Positions 34,944 to 43,705 of a stretch of 64,000 bases of DNA are shown in pieces (the first letter of the stretch is position 1; every line of letters starts with the position of its first letter). The notes beneath the pieces are model-generated. The model did no database searches, had not been told where the DNA came from, and saw nothing but the letters and a program-made list of their open reading frames with translations. The position numbers were made by a program, and so were the translations under genes. This stretch comes from CAVXHQ01 sp963761735 (GTDB taxonomy: Bacteria > Pseudomonadota > Alphaproteobacteria > Rhodobacterales > Rhodobacteraceae). The stretch spans positions 1-64,000 of the forward strand of contig CAVXHQ010000006.1 in assembly GCA_963761735.1 (NCBI GenBank), given 5' to 3'.

Positions 34944-37247
34944 TCAGCCGTAATGCGCCACGGGTGTGCCCGCCAGCGCGGACATGTTGAGCAGTCCGCG
35001 CGCGGTGATCGACGGCGTGACGATATGCGCGCGGTTGCCCATGCCCATCAGGATCGGCCCCACCTCAAGGCCACCCCCCTTCATCTTCAGGATATTGCGC
35101 ACGCCCGATGCCGCATCGGTATTGGCAAAGATCAGCGCGTTCGCAGGCCCGGTCAGACGCGAACCGGGAAAGATCCGCTCGCGCAACTCGGGGTCCAGCG
35201 CGGCATCGACATGCATTTCGCCTTCGTAGTCGAAATCGCGGGGGGCGGCGTCGAGGATCTCGAGGGCGCCGCGCATCCGCCGGCCGGTATCGCTGTCGAG
35301 GTTGCCGAACTGGCTGTGCGAACACAAAGCGATCTGGGCGCGTACGCCGAACCTGCCGACATGACGGGCCGTGGCGATAACCGTCTCGGCGATCTGCACG
35401 GGCGACGGCTGCGGGTGCACCTGCGTGTCGGCGATGAACAGGGGGCCGTCCTCGAGGATCATCAGCGACAGGGCGGCGACCGGATGCAGACCGGCGCTGC
35501 CCGCGCCCGCATCGGGCGGCGTGCCCAGCACGTTGGTGATATAGTTCAGGTGCCACAGATACTGCCCGAAGGTGCCGCAGATCAGGCTGTCGGCCTCGCC
35601 GCGGTGCACCATGACCGCGCCGATGGCCGTGGTATTGGTGCGCAGGATCGCCTTGGCGAGGTCGGGGGTCACGCCCTTGCGGGCCATGATCTCGTGATAG
35701 GTGGTCCAGTAATCGCGGTAGCGGGGGTCGTTCTCGGGGTTCACCAGTTCGAAATCCTTGCCCGCGCGGATGGTGATGCCCGCCCGTTCGCTGCGCGCCT
35801 CGATCACGTCGGGACGGCCGATCAGGATCGGCTGGTCGGTGGTTTCCTCCATGATCGCCTGCGCCGCGCGCAGCACCCGTTCGTCCTCGCCCTCGGCAAA
35901 GACGATCGTCCGCGTGGCAGAGCGGGCCGCCTCGAAGACCGGGCGCATGATCAGCGCGGATTTGAAAACCGACCCGTCGAGGGATTGCCGGTACGCCTCC
36001 ATATCGGCGATGGGCCGTGTCGCGACGCCGGTTTCCATCGCGGCGCGTGCCACCGCCGAGGCGACGACGCCGATCAGACGCGGATCGAAGGGTTTCGGGA
36101 TCAGGTAATCGCGCCCGAAGGTGAGTTGCTCGCCGGTATAGGCGGCGGCGGCCTCGGCGCTCGTCGTGGCGCGGGCGAGGGCGGCGATGCCGTCGATGCA
36201 GGCAATCTTCATCGCGTCGTTGATATCGGTCGCACCGACGTCGAGGGCACCCCGGAAAATGAACGGGAAACACAGCACATTGTTGACCTGATTGGGAAAA
36301 TCGCTGCGTCCTGTGGCGATGATCGCACCCGGTGCCACGGCGCGCGCATCCTCGGGGGTGATTTCGGGCGACGGGTTGGCAAGGGCAAAGATGATCGGGT
36401 CGTCGGCCATGCGGGCGACCATCTCGGGTTTCAGAACGCCGGGGCCGGACAGGCCCAGAAACAGGTCCGCGCCGTCGATCACGTCGCCCAGCGTCGCGGG
36501 TACGGTGCCTTGCGCATAGGCCGCCTTTTGCGGCGACATATCGGTTTCGCGGCCCTCGTGGATCAACCCGTGCAGATCGCAGAGCCAGACGTTTTCGCGT
36601 TTCACGCCCAGTTTCAACAGCATGTTCAGGCAGGCGATGCCCGCCGCCCCGCCGCCGGTCGACACGACCTTGATGTCGGCGAAATCCTTGCCCGCAAGGC
36701 GCAGCGCGTTGCTGACGCCCGCGCCCACGACGATGGCGGTGCCATGCTGGTCGTCGTGAAAGACGGGGATGTTCATGCGCGCGCGGCAGATATCCTCGAC
36801 GATGAAACAATCGGGCGCCTTGATATCCTCGAGGTTGATCGCGCCGAACGTCGGTTCCAGCGCGCAGACGATATCGGCCAGCCTTTTGGGGTCCGGTTCG
36901 TTCAACTCGATGTCGAAACAGTCGATGTTGGCGAATTTCTTGAACAGGACCGCCTTGCCTTCCATCACCGGTTTCGACGCCAGCGCCCCGATATTTCCAA
37001 GGCCCAGCACCGCGGTGCCATTGGTGACGACGGCCACCAGATTGCCGCGGGCGGTGTAATCGCGCGCGGTATCGGCGTCGTCGCGGATCTCGAGGCAGGC
37101 CTCGGCAACGCCGGGCGAGTAGGCGCGCGCCAGATCGCGGCCGTTCGCCAGCGGCTTGGTCGCGCGCACCTCGAGTTTGCCGGGTCTGGGATAGCGGTGA
37201 TAATCGAGGGCCGCCTGTCGCAGCGCTTCTTTGCGTTCGTCCGTCAT
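34944..37247 (-). CDS. maeB: NADP-dependent malic enzyme (MaeB type)
   Basis: A 767-residue two-part protein. Residues 1-430 form the malic enzyme: GNIGALASKPVMEGKAVLFK, NIPVFHDDQHGTAIV, the NAD(P) fold STGGGAAGIACLNML and ALANPSPEITPEDA. Residues 430-767 are a phosphotransacetylase-like regulatory domain (EGEDERVLRAAQAIMEE, MALSLM-type core) as in MaeB. It decarboxylates malate to pyruvate, giving NADPH; the C-terminal domain binds acetyl-CoA in related enzymes. Regulation by local sequence is not evident. Confidence 0.92.
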   Translation of the reverse strand: MTDERKEALRQAALDYHRYPRPGKLEVRATKPLANGRDLARAYSPGVAEACLEIRDDADTARDYTARGNLVAVVTNGTAVLGLGNIGALASKPVMEGKAVLFKKFANIDCFDIELNEPDPKRLADIVCALEPTFGAINLEDIKAPDCFIVEDICRARMNIPVFHDDQHGTAIVVGAGVSNALRLAGKDFADIKVVSTGGGAAGIACLNMLLKLGVKRENVWLCDLHGLIHEGRETDMSPQKAAYAQGTVPATLGDVIDGADLFLGLSGPGVLKPEMVARMADDPIIFALANPSPEITPEDARAVAPGAIIATGRSDFPNQVNNVLCFPFIFRGALDVGATDINDAMKIACIDGIAALARATTSAEAAAAYTGEQLTFGRDYLIPKPFDPRLIGVVASAVARAAMETGVATRPIADMEAYRQSLDGSVFKSALIMRPVFEAARSATRTIVFAEGEDERVLRAAQAIMEETTDQPILIGRPDVIEARSERAGITIRAGKDFELVNPENDPRYRDYWTTYHEIMARKGVTPDLAKAILRTNTTAIGAVMVHRGEADSLICGTFGQYLWHLNYITNVLGTPPDAGAGSAGLHPVAALSLMILEDGPLFIADTQVHPQPSPVQIAETVIATARHVGRFGVRAQIALCSHSQFGNLDSDTGRRMRGALEILDAAPRDFDYEGEMHVDAALDPELRERIFPGSRLTGPANALIFANTDAASGVRNILKMKGGGLEVGPILMGMGNRAHIVTPSITARGLLNMSALAGTPVAHYG

Positions 37248-37322
37248 GGCGTGCCCCCCGAATGTATTGCCTCTTGTGGCTACCCGATCGGCGACGCGGG
37301 GGGAAGCGTCAGGCGGGTCCGG

Positions 37323-37484
37323 TCAGAAACCCGACAGCCCCCGCAACACCGGCAGTGAGATGGCCGCGACGGCGCCGACGAATGCGCCGGTGAGGGCGCG
37401 GCGAAGGATGCCCGCCGCGCCCGGCGTCAGGACTGTCAGACCGGTGCAGACGATTGCATAAAAAACGAGAGGGACAATATCCAT
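37323..37484 (-). CDS. Small membrane protein (53 residues)
   Basis: A short frame upstream of maeB on the same strand. It begins MDIVPLVFYAIVCTGLTVLT, continues with a basic turn (ILRRALTG) and a second hydrophobic segment (AFVGAVAAISLPVLRGLSGF). AAAGG precedes the ATG at suitable distance. Two hydrophobic segments with a central RR suggest a hairpin membrane protein. I do not recognise the family. Confidence 0.45.
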   Translation of the reverse strand: MDIVPLVFYAIVCTGLTVLTPGAAGILRRALTGAFVGAVAAISLPVLRGLSGF

Positions 37485-37582
37485 GCCGCGCCTTTGCCGG
37501 TTTTGCTCGGCACAGCCTAGACCGGGACGTCGGCCCCGATCAATGCCACCGCAACCTTACCGCCGCAGGACGCGGGCGCGGA

Positions 37583-37807
37583 TCATGCGCCGCGACCGGT
37601 TTTTTCCTGCAATGCGTCGATCTTCTTGGACGCTTCGGCCTTGGTCAGTTCCGGGTCGAATTCCGTACCGGCCTCTTCGCTCAGCGTCTTGAGATAGGAC
37701 GCCTGCGCGCCGGTCATGGCCTCGTCGCCCGTTACCCAGTCCCCGACCGGTTTGTCGGCATTGCCCGGCGCGTCCTGCTTTGGTGTGTTGGTGATGTCGT
37801 CGGTCAT
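37583..37807 (-). CDS. DUF3072 protein (first paralogue)
   Basis: A 74-residue acidic cytosolic protein with the DUF3072 signature MTGAQASYLKTLSEEAG and FDPELTKAEASKKIDALQ, preceded by a polar Pro/Asn/Asp-rich N-terminus. GGAGACC lies before the ATG. A second DUF3072 gene lies about 0.75 kb upstream on the same strand. Function unknown; the fold resembles short helical SAP-like modules. Confidence 0.8.
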   Translation of the reverse strand: MTDDITNTPKQDAPGNADKPVGDWVTGDEAMTGAQASYLKTLSEEAGTEFDPELTKAEASKKIDALQEKTGRGA

Positions 37808-37893
37808 TTCGGGTCTCCTTTGTTCCCCAATCGTTCCGGCCGCCGATTGGTTCCACCACTTGTAATTCTCTCAGCGCTGGTCCCAATCGCGGT

Positions 37894-38520
37894 GTGACGA
37901 AAACCGGTATCCGTGCCGAAGCGCACCTGCCGGCAACAGATCTGACCGGTGATCCCGGCTACTTTGGCCGGATCGGATTTCGGCCCGACCGGATCTGTCC
38001 GGCAGATAACCCGGCGGTCGCCGTGGTGTCCGGGCACGGCCCGTGGTTCCGCCTCGATGGGCATCTGGACGCGGTGCCCGGTCGGTCGATCCTGTCGATG
38101 GAAGATGCGGCAGTCGCGCGGGCGGACGATGACCAATGCTCTGCGGGTGACACGTCGGTCTGCGTCCTGCCGCTGACCGACAGGCCGCCAATCCCCGCCA
38201 CCGCCGACGAAATTGCCGTGCGGCGTCTTGTCGACGGCGCCCCTTGGGTGATCGGACGGGCGGAAATGTACCTCCGCGATCTAGTGCCATCGCGTCTTGG
38301 CAGCTCGATCGACTCAAGCCCTATCCGCATCCCCGATGGCGGCCCGGCGCCTGACATGGTGCATGACCAAAAGGTCGGAATTCAGCCGGTCTTTTGGTAT
38401 CGGGGCTGGGCCGATGCGATTGACGAGGATCAGGGGGTCGATCCGTCCGACGACGTTGAGGTTTGCGCGGTAAGGCTGCCGAGCGGGTTCCAGGCGCGGC
38501 ATGTCCGACCCGTCCGGCGC
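37894..38520 (+). pseudogene. Decayed cupin-like protein gene
   Basis: From a GTG at 37894 the frame reads GDPGYFGRIGFRPD, GHGPWFRLDGHLDAVPGRS, DEIAVRRLVDGAPWVIGRAE and IRIPDGGPAPDMVHDQKVG, reminiscent of a rhodobacterial two-domain cupin family. Beyond about 38400 the expected cupin strand (family pattern PDMVHYH, then GDCVxQPPxxRH) is degraded: YH is replaced by DQ and the rest loses similarity, continuing instead over the neighbouring minus-strand gene. I read this as a broken gene; the family assignment is from memory of the pattern and is tentative. Confidence 0.4.
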
Positions 38521-38545
38521 GCACGCGCAGTTGCACGCCCCGGGG

Positions 38546-38722
38546 CTATTTCAGTTCCTGCAAAGCGGCGATCCGGCGCTGGGCCTCGTGCTTGCTCAGG
38601 GAAGCGTCGAAAATATCGCCCGCTTCCTCGCACAGCTGGCGCAATTCGGCGGCTTGATTGTCTGTCATCGGCTCGGCGCCGTCATCGGGTTTTCCGTCAA
38701 CGATCTTGGTCGGCGATATCAT
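38546..38722 (-). CDS. DUF3072 protein (second paralogue)
   Basis: A 58-residue protein: short N-terminus MISPTKIVDGKPDDGAEP, then MTDNQAAELRQLCEEAGDIF and DASLSKHEAQRRIAALQ, aligning residue by residue with the other DUF3072 copy in this window. AAAGGATG precedes the ATG at 38722. Both copies are on the minus strand with a degraded cupin-like gene between them on the plus strand. Confidence 0.72.
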   Translation of the reverse strand: MISPTKIVDGKPDDGAEPMTDNQAAELRQLCEEAGDIFDASLSKHEAQRRIAALQELK

Positions 38723-38898
38723 GGCGCATCCTTTGTGTAAAATATGATACGGCATTAACCGGTGTCGCGCGCGCCGGGTTCCCTGATCGGGTCCGGTTTG
38801 CCGGTCAGACGCGGCCTTGCATCGCGGGGGTGGCGCGGTAACTCTGCGACGACGCGATTTGCCCGAGGGCAATGAGCCTGATGGCGGTTTGCCTGAGA

Positions 38899-38988
38899 CC
38901 AGTGAAGCCGGGGCCAGTGAAGCCGGGGCCAGTGAAAACGGGGCCAGTGAAAACGGGGCCAGCGAACCTGAAAGCAGTGAACATGAGG
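38899..38988. repeat. 15-bp tandem array before cdd
   Basis: Six imperfect 15-bp units run from 38899 to 38988. The first two read CCAGTGAAGCCGGGG, the next two CCAGTGAAAACGGGG, and the last two are diverged. The final unit contributes the GAGG that serves as ribosome site for cdd. In the cdd frame it encodes VKPGP/VKTGP repeats. Confidence 0.9.
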
Positions 38989-38997
38989 GACGACGAA

Positions 38998-39453
38998 ATG
39001 GACCTGACCGACGCCGCCCGCAATGCGCGCCTGAACGCCTATGCGCCGTATTCCAAGTTCAAGGTGGGCGCCGCGATACGGGGCACTTCGGGGACGATCT
39101 ATTGTGGCGTCAACGTCGAGAATGTCGCCTATCCCGAAGGGACCTGCGCCGAGGCGGGCGCGATTGCGGCGATGATCCTCGGCGGCGATACCGCCATCGC
39201 GGAGGTCGCCGTGATCGGCGATGGCACCGAACCGCTGAGCCCTTGCGGCGGGTGCCGTCAGAAACTGGCGGAATTCGGGGCGGGCGATGTCCCGGTGACG
39301 CTGGCGACGCTGGGCGGCAAGCGGACGATGACGACGCTTGCCGCTCTGCTGCCCGGCGCCTTCGGTGCCACGCAGATGCATCACGGCGGACCGGAGCGGG
39401 GCGGGACAGGGCGGACGCAGGATACCGCCCAAGATATCGCCACGGAGACATAG
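38998..39453 (+). CDS. cdd: Cytidine deaminase
   Basis: A 151-residue tetrameric-type cytidine deaminase: YAPYSKFKVGAA substrate loop, CAE at residues 50-52 and PCGGCRQ (Cys83 and Cys86) for zinc. It deaminates cytidine and deoxycytidine. GAGGGA lies nine bases before ATG 38998. The frame is also open from ATG 38872 through the tandem array, which would add about 42 residues; I favour 38998. First gene of a five-gene nucleoside salvage operon. Confidence 0.93.
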   Translation: MDLTDAARNARLNAYAPYSKFKVGAAIRGTSGTIYCGVNVENVAYPEGTCAEAGAIAAMILGGDTAIAEVAVIGDGTEPLSPCGGCRQKLAEFGAGDVPVTLATLGGKRTMTTLAALLPGAFGATQMHHGGPERGGTGRTQDTAQDIATET

Positions 39454-39454
39454 G

Positions 39455-40765
39455 GTGGACGCCCGCAGCTTTATCGCGGCGGTCCGCGAGGGGGCGGTGC
39501 CAGAACCCGCGCATGTCGCGTGGTTCGCGCGGGGCCTCGCCGATGGCACCGTGACCGATGCGCAGGCGGGTGCCTTTGCGATGGCGGTGTGCCTGCGCGG
39601 CCTTGGCGATGCGGGCCGCGTGGCCCTGACCATGGCGATGCGCGACAGCGGGCAAAAACTGACCTGGGATCTGCCCGGACCGGTCATCGACAAGCATTCG
39701 ACCGGCGGCGTCGGCGACTGCGTCAGTCTGATCCTCGCCCCGGCGCTGGCCGCCTGCGGCGCCTATGTGCCGATGATTTCGGGCCGCGGACTGGGCCACA
39801 CCGGCGGCACGCTGGACAAGCTCGAGGCGATCCCCGGCGTCGCCACGCAGGTGGGCGAGGCGTTGCTGCGCCGCATTGTGGACGAGACCGGATGCGCCAT
39901 CGTGGGCGCCACGGCGGGCATCGCGCCGGCGGACAAGCGGTTGTATGCGATCCGCGATGTGACGGCGACGATATCCTCGGTCGATCTGATCACCGCGTCG
40001 ATTCTGTCGAAGAAACTGGCCGCGGGCCTCGACGCGCTGATCCTCGACGTCAAGGCGGGCAGTGGCGCGTTCATGAAGACGAGCGCCGAGGCCGAGGTGC
40101 TGGCCCGCGCCCTCGTCGACACGGCGACGGGCGCGGGCTGCCGGGCGGCGGCATTCGTGACCGACATGGATCAGCCGCTGGCCCCGGCGCTGGGCAATGC
40201 CGTCGAGGTTGCGCTGTGCATGGCCGTCCTGTCGGGCGACAGCGCCGCCGCGCCGCGATTGCAGGCGCTGACCTGTGCCCTTGGCGGGCGTCTGCTGGAT
40301 CTTGCGGGCATCGCCGACGGGGCCGGGGACGGTGCCGCGCGCATCGGACGGGCCATCGCATCGGGCGCCGCGATGGAGCGGTTCGCGCGGATGACGGCAC
40401 ATCTTGGCGGGCCGCCCGACATGGCCGAGGACTGGCCCGCCCATCTGCCCAGGGCGCCGGTGGTCGGCGATGTCCTCGCCCCTCGGGACGGCGTGGTCAC
40501 GGCGATCGACGGCGAGGCGCTGGGCTGGGCCGTCGTGGGCCTCGGCGGCGGGCGCCGCGTCGAGACCGACCGTGTCGATCCGCGCGTCGGCCTGTCAGAG
40601 GTGGCGTCTCTGGGCGCGCAGGTGCCGCGCGGGGCCCCGCTGGCGATGGTGCATGCGGCAACCGAGGACGCGGCAGAGGCCGCCGCCGCCGCCGTGCTGC
40701 GCGCCTTCACCTTCGGCGAGGGCCCGGTGCCCGATGCCCCCCTGATACGCGGAGAAATCGGATGA
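39455..40765 (+). CDS. deoA: Thymidine phosphorylase
   Basis: A 436-residue pyrimidine-nucleoside phosphorylase: KHSTGGVGDCVSLILAP, GRGLGHTGGTLDKLEAIPG, DVKAGSGAFMKT and a C-terminal barrel-like domain. It splits thymidine to thymine and deoxyribose-1-phosphate. The start is GTG 39455, one base after the cdd stop, with GGAG nine bases upstream. Its end overlaps deoB by four bases. Confidence 0.93.
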   Translation: MDARSFIAAVREGAVPEPAHVAWFARGLADGTVTDAQAGAFAMAVCLRGLGDAGRVALTMAMRDSGQKLTWDLPGPVIDKHSTGGVGDCVSLILAPALAACGAYVPMISGRGLGHTGGTLDKLEAIPGVATQVGEALLRRIVDETGCAIVGATAGIAPADKRLYAIRDVTATISSVDLITASILSKKLAAGLDALILDVKAGSGAFMKTSAEAEVLARALVDTATGAGCRAAAFVTDMDQPLAPALGNAVEVALCMAVLSGDSAAAPRLQALTCALGGRLLDLAGIADGAGDGAARIGRAIASGAAMERFARMTAHLGGPPDMAEDWPAHLPRAPVVGDVLAPRDGVVTAIDGEALGWAVVGLGGGRRVETDRVDPRVGLSEVASLGAQVPRGAPLAMVHAATEDAAEAAAAAVLRAFTFGEGPVPDAPLIRGEIG

Positions 40766-41952
40766 GCCGGGCATTTTTGATCGTCATGGATTCCGTTGGC
40801 ATTGGCGGCGCGCCCGACGCGGACCGGTTCTTCAACGGCAGCGTGCCCGACACCGGCGCCAATACGCTGGGCCATATCACGCAGGCCTGTGCCGACGGCA
40901 GCGCCGAAGAGGGGCGGACCGGTGCGTTGCGGGTGCCGGTGCTCGACGCGATGGGCCTTGGCGCGGCGGTCACGCTCGCCTCGGGGCTGCGCGCGCCGGG
41001 CCTGGACGCGCAGCCGACGGGCGCATGGGGCGCCGCGACCGAGGTGTCGAACGGCAAGGACACGCCGTCCGGCCACTGGGAACTGGCGGGCGTGCCGGTT
41101 CCCTGGGAATGGCACACCTTCCCCGACACCTTTCCCGCCTTTCCCGACGATCTGGCGTTGATGATCTGTCAGGCGGCGGGCACCGGTGGCATCCTGGGGA
41201 ACCGCTATGCCAGCGGCACGCAGGTTCTCGTCGACGACGGGGCGCGTCACCTGACGACCGGCTGGCCGATTTGCTATACGTCGGTCGACTCGGTCCTTCA
41301 GATCGCGGCGCACGAAGAGGCGTTCGGCCTCGACCGGCTGATGACGCTGTGCGCCGACATCGCGCCGACGCTGCATGCGATGCGGGTGGGCCGGGTGATC
41401 GCGCGGCCGTTTCTGGGCGCACCGGGTACGTTCAGACGCACCGCACACCGGCGCGATTTCGCGATTGCGCCCCCGGGGCCGACGCTGTGCGACTGGACGG
41501 CACAGGCCGGGCACCCGGTCCATGCCATCGGCAAGATCGGCGACATCTTTTCGATGCGCGGCATCACGGACGTGCAAAAGGGCCGCGACGCGGACCTGAT
41601 GGGGCATCTGGGCAGGGCGGTGGACGGGGCGGTGGACGGATCGCTCACCTTCGCCAATTTCGTGGAGTTCGACAGCGAATACGGCCACCGCCGCGACGTG
41701 TCGGGCTATGGGCGCGCGCTTGAATGGTTCGACGCGGAACTGGGACGCCTGCTGCCGCGATTGCGTCCCGACGACCTGCTGATCGTCACCGCCGACCACG
41801 GCAACGATCCGACGTGGACCGGCACCGACCACACCCGCGAGCGGGTGCCGGTGCTCGCCCATGGCTTGCCCCCCGGGCCGCTGGGCCATATCGCCTTTAC
41901 CGACGTGGCCCGGATCGTGGCGGACCACCTGAACGTAAAGGTTCCGGCATGA
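40762..41952 (+). CDS. deoB: Phosphopentomutase
   Basis: A 396-residue alkaline-phosphatase-fold mutase. Metal-binding motifs MDSVGIGGAPDADRF at the N-terminus and IVTADHGNDPTWTGTDHTRE near the C-terminus are intact, and the nucleophile region GKDTPSGHWEL is present. It interconverts (deoxy)ribose-1- and 5-phosphate, using the product of DeoA. ATGA overlaps couple it to deoA and to add. Confidence 0.94.
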   Translation: MSRAFLIVMDSVGIGGAPDADRFFNGSVPDTGANTLGHITQACADGSAEEGRTGALRVPVLDAMGLGAAVTLASGLRAPGLDAQPTGAWGAATEVSNGKDTPSGHWELAGVPVPWEWHTFPDTFPAFPDDLALMICQAAGTGGILGNRYASGTQVLVDDGARHLTTGWPICYTSVDSVLQIAAHEEAFGLDRLMTLCADIAPTLHAMRVGRVIARPFLGAPGTFRRTAHRRDFAIAPPGPTLCDWTAQAGHPVHAIGKIGDIFSMRGITDVQKGRDADLMGHLGRAVDGAVDGSLTFANFVEFDSEYGHRRDVSGYGRALEWFDAELGRLLPRLRPDDLLIVTADHGNDPTWTGTDHTRERVPVLAHGLPPGPLGHIAFTDVARIVADHLNVKVPA

Positions 41953-42968
41953 CACAGGATGACATCGATTTCAGGACGATCCCCAAGGTCGAACTACATA
42001 CCCACCTCGAAGGGTCGGCCCCGCCCGCCTTCATCCGGCGCCTCGCGCAGGAGAAAAAGATCGACCTGACCGGCGTGTTCACCGAGAGCGGCGGCTATGC
42101 GTTTCGCGATTTCGACCATTTCCTCAAGGTCTACGACGCGGCCTGCACCGTCCTGACCGGCCCCGAGGATTTCCGCCGCCTGACCACCGCGTTCCTCGAA
42201 CAAAGCGCCGCCCACGGCGTCGTCTATACCGAAACCTTCGTTTCGCCCGATTTCTGCGGCGGCAGCGACCTCGGCGCCTGGCGCGAATACCTCGCCGCGA
42301 TGCAGGAGGCGGCGCAGGCGGCAGAGCGCGCCCACGGCATCACCCTGCGCGCGATCGTCACCTGCCTGCGCCACGAAGGGCCGGACAAGGCGCGCGCCTC
42401 GGCGCGTTGTGCCGCCGAAACCCGCGGCGCATTCCTCACCGGGTTCGGCATGGCCGGCGCCGAGATGATGGGCCGCCCCGCCGATTTCGCCTACAGCTTC
42501 GATCTGGCGCGCGAGGCGGGGCTGTCGCTGACCTGCCACGCGGGCGAATGGGGCGGGCCGGACATGGTGGCCGAGACGCTCGATGCCTTGCGGCCCGCGC
42601 GGATCGGCCACGGCATCAACGCGGTGCGCGACGCGGCCCTGGTATCGCGGATCGTGGACACGGGCGTCGTCCTCGAGGTGTGCCCGGGCTCGAACGTGGT
42701 GCTGAAGGCGGTGCCGTCCTGGGACGCGCACCCGATCGTGACACTGCGCGACGCAGGCGTGAAAGTGACCGTGTCGACCGACGATCCGCCGTTCTTCAGA
42801 ACCACGATGACCCATGAGTTCGACATGCTGCACCGTACCTTCCGCTGGGACGCGGACGATTTCGCCGTCCTGAACGCCACGGCCCTCGAGGCGGCATTCT
42901 GCGACGCCGATACCCGTGCGAAAATCGCACGGAAACTTGATGCCCAAAAAATCGGGGCCCCGAAATGA
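41949..42968 (+). CDS. add: Adenosine deaminase
   Basis: A 339-residue metal-dependent deaminase: HTHLEGS with zinc ligands His17 and His19, CHAGEWGG with a third His, IGHGINAVRD, and STDDPPFF with the metal Asp. It converts adenosine to inosine. The start ATG overlaps the deoB TGA, and the end overlaps upp in the same way. Confidence 0.92.
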   Translation: MTQDDIDFRTIPKVELHTHLEGSAPPAFIRRLAQEKKIDLTGVFTESGGYAFRDFDHFLKVYDAACTVLTGPEDFRRLTTAFLEQSAAHGVVYTETFVSPDFCGGSDLGAWREYLAAMQEAAQAAERAHGITLRAIVTCLRHEGPDKARASARCAAETRGAFLTGFGMAGAEMMGRPADFAYSFDLAREAGLSLTCHAGEWGGPDMVAETLDALRPARIGHGINAVRDAALVSRIVDTGVVLEVCPGSNVVLKAVPSWDAHPIVTLRDAGVKVTVSTDDPPFFRTTMTHEFDMLHRTFRWDADDFAVLNATALEAAFCDADTRAKIARKLDAQKIGAPK

Positions 42969-43618
42969 GCGAGACCATGACCGAAACCACCCCGCATTGC
43001 ACCGTCGTCACCCATCCGCTTGTGCAGCACAAGCTGACGCTGATGCGCGAGGCCGACACGTCCACCGCATCGTTCCGGCAGCTCTTGCGCGAGATAAGTC
43101 ACCTGCTGGCCTACGAAATCACCCGCGAGCTGCCGATGACCACGCGCCGTATCACGACGCCGGTCGAGGCGATGGACGCGCCCGTGATCGAAGGCAAGAA
43201 GCTGGCGCTGATTTCGATCCTGCGGGCGGGCAACGGGCTGCTCGACGGGATCCTCGAGCTGATCCCCTCGGCGCGGGTCGGGTTCGTGGGGTTATACCGC
43301 GACCCCGAAACGCTGAAGCCCGTGCAATACTACTTCAAGGTCCCGACACAGCTCGACGAGCGGGTATCCATCGTCGTCGACCCGATGCTGGCCACAGGCA
43401 ATTCAAGCGTCGCCGCCATCGACCTGATCAAGAAGGCGGGCGCGAAAAACGTGCGGTTCATGTGTCTGCTGGCGGCCCCCGAGGGCGTCGCGCGGATGCG
43501 CGCGGCACACCCCGACGTGCCCATCGTCACGGCCGCCATCGACAGCCACCTGAACGATCACGGCTATATCGTTCCGGGACTAGGGGATGCGGGCGACCGC
43601 ATGTTCGGCACAAAATAA
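42965..43618 (+). CDS. upp: Uracil phosphoribosyltransferase
   Basis: A 217-residue Upp: VTHPLVQHKLTLMRE, LISILRAGNGLLDGIL, the PRPP loop VDPMLATGNSSVAAID and the uracil loop GYIVPGLGDAGDRMFGT. It turns uracil and PRPP into UMP, closing the pathway that begins with Cdd and DeoA. Last gene of the operon; AT-rich sequence without a clear hairpin follows. Confidence 0.94.
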   Translation: MSETMTETTPHCTVVTHPLVQHKLTLMREADTSTASFRQLLREISHLLAYEITRELPMTTRRITTPVEAMDAPVIEGKKLALISILRAGNGLLDGILELIPSARVGFVGLYRDPETLKPVQYYFKVPTQLDERVSIVVDPMLATGNSSVAAIDLIKKAGAKNVRFMCLLAAPEGVARMRAAHPDVPIVTAAIDSHLNDHGYIVPGLGDAGDRMFGTK

Positions 43619-43705
43619 AGTAATTTTTTTGGGGGTAAGTGGCAACAGTCGCTTTACAACGCGGCCACTGTCGCTAATTCTCTGGCAGTATTCTGCGGGG
43701 GATAT

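Noticed and set aside
34818..37358. 846-codon open frame antisense to malic enzyme
   Set aside because: Long antisense frames are common at this GC content. The sequence lacks motifs and the minus strand encodes an unmistakable MaeB.
39520..41952. 810-codon frame over deoA and deoB
   Set aside because: The first part is Arg/Gly-rich and out of frame with deoA; only its 3' part is real, and that is deoB starting at 40762.
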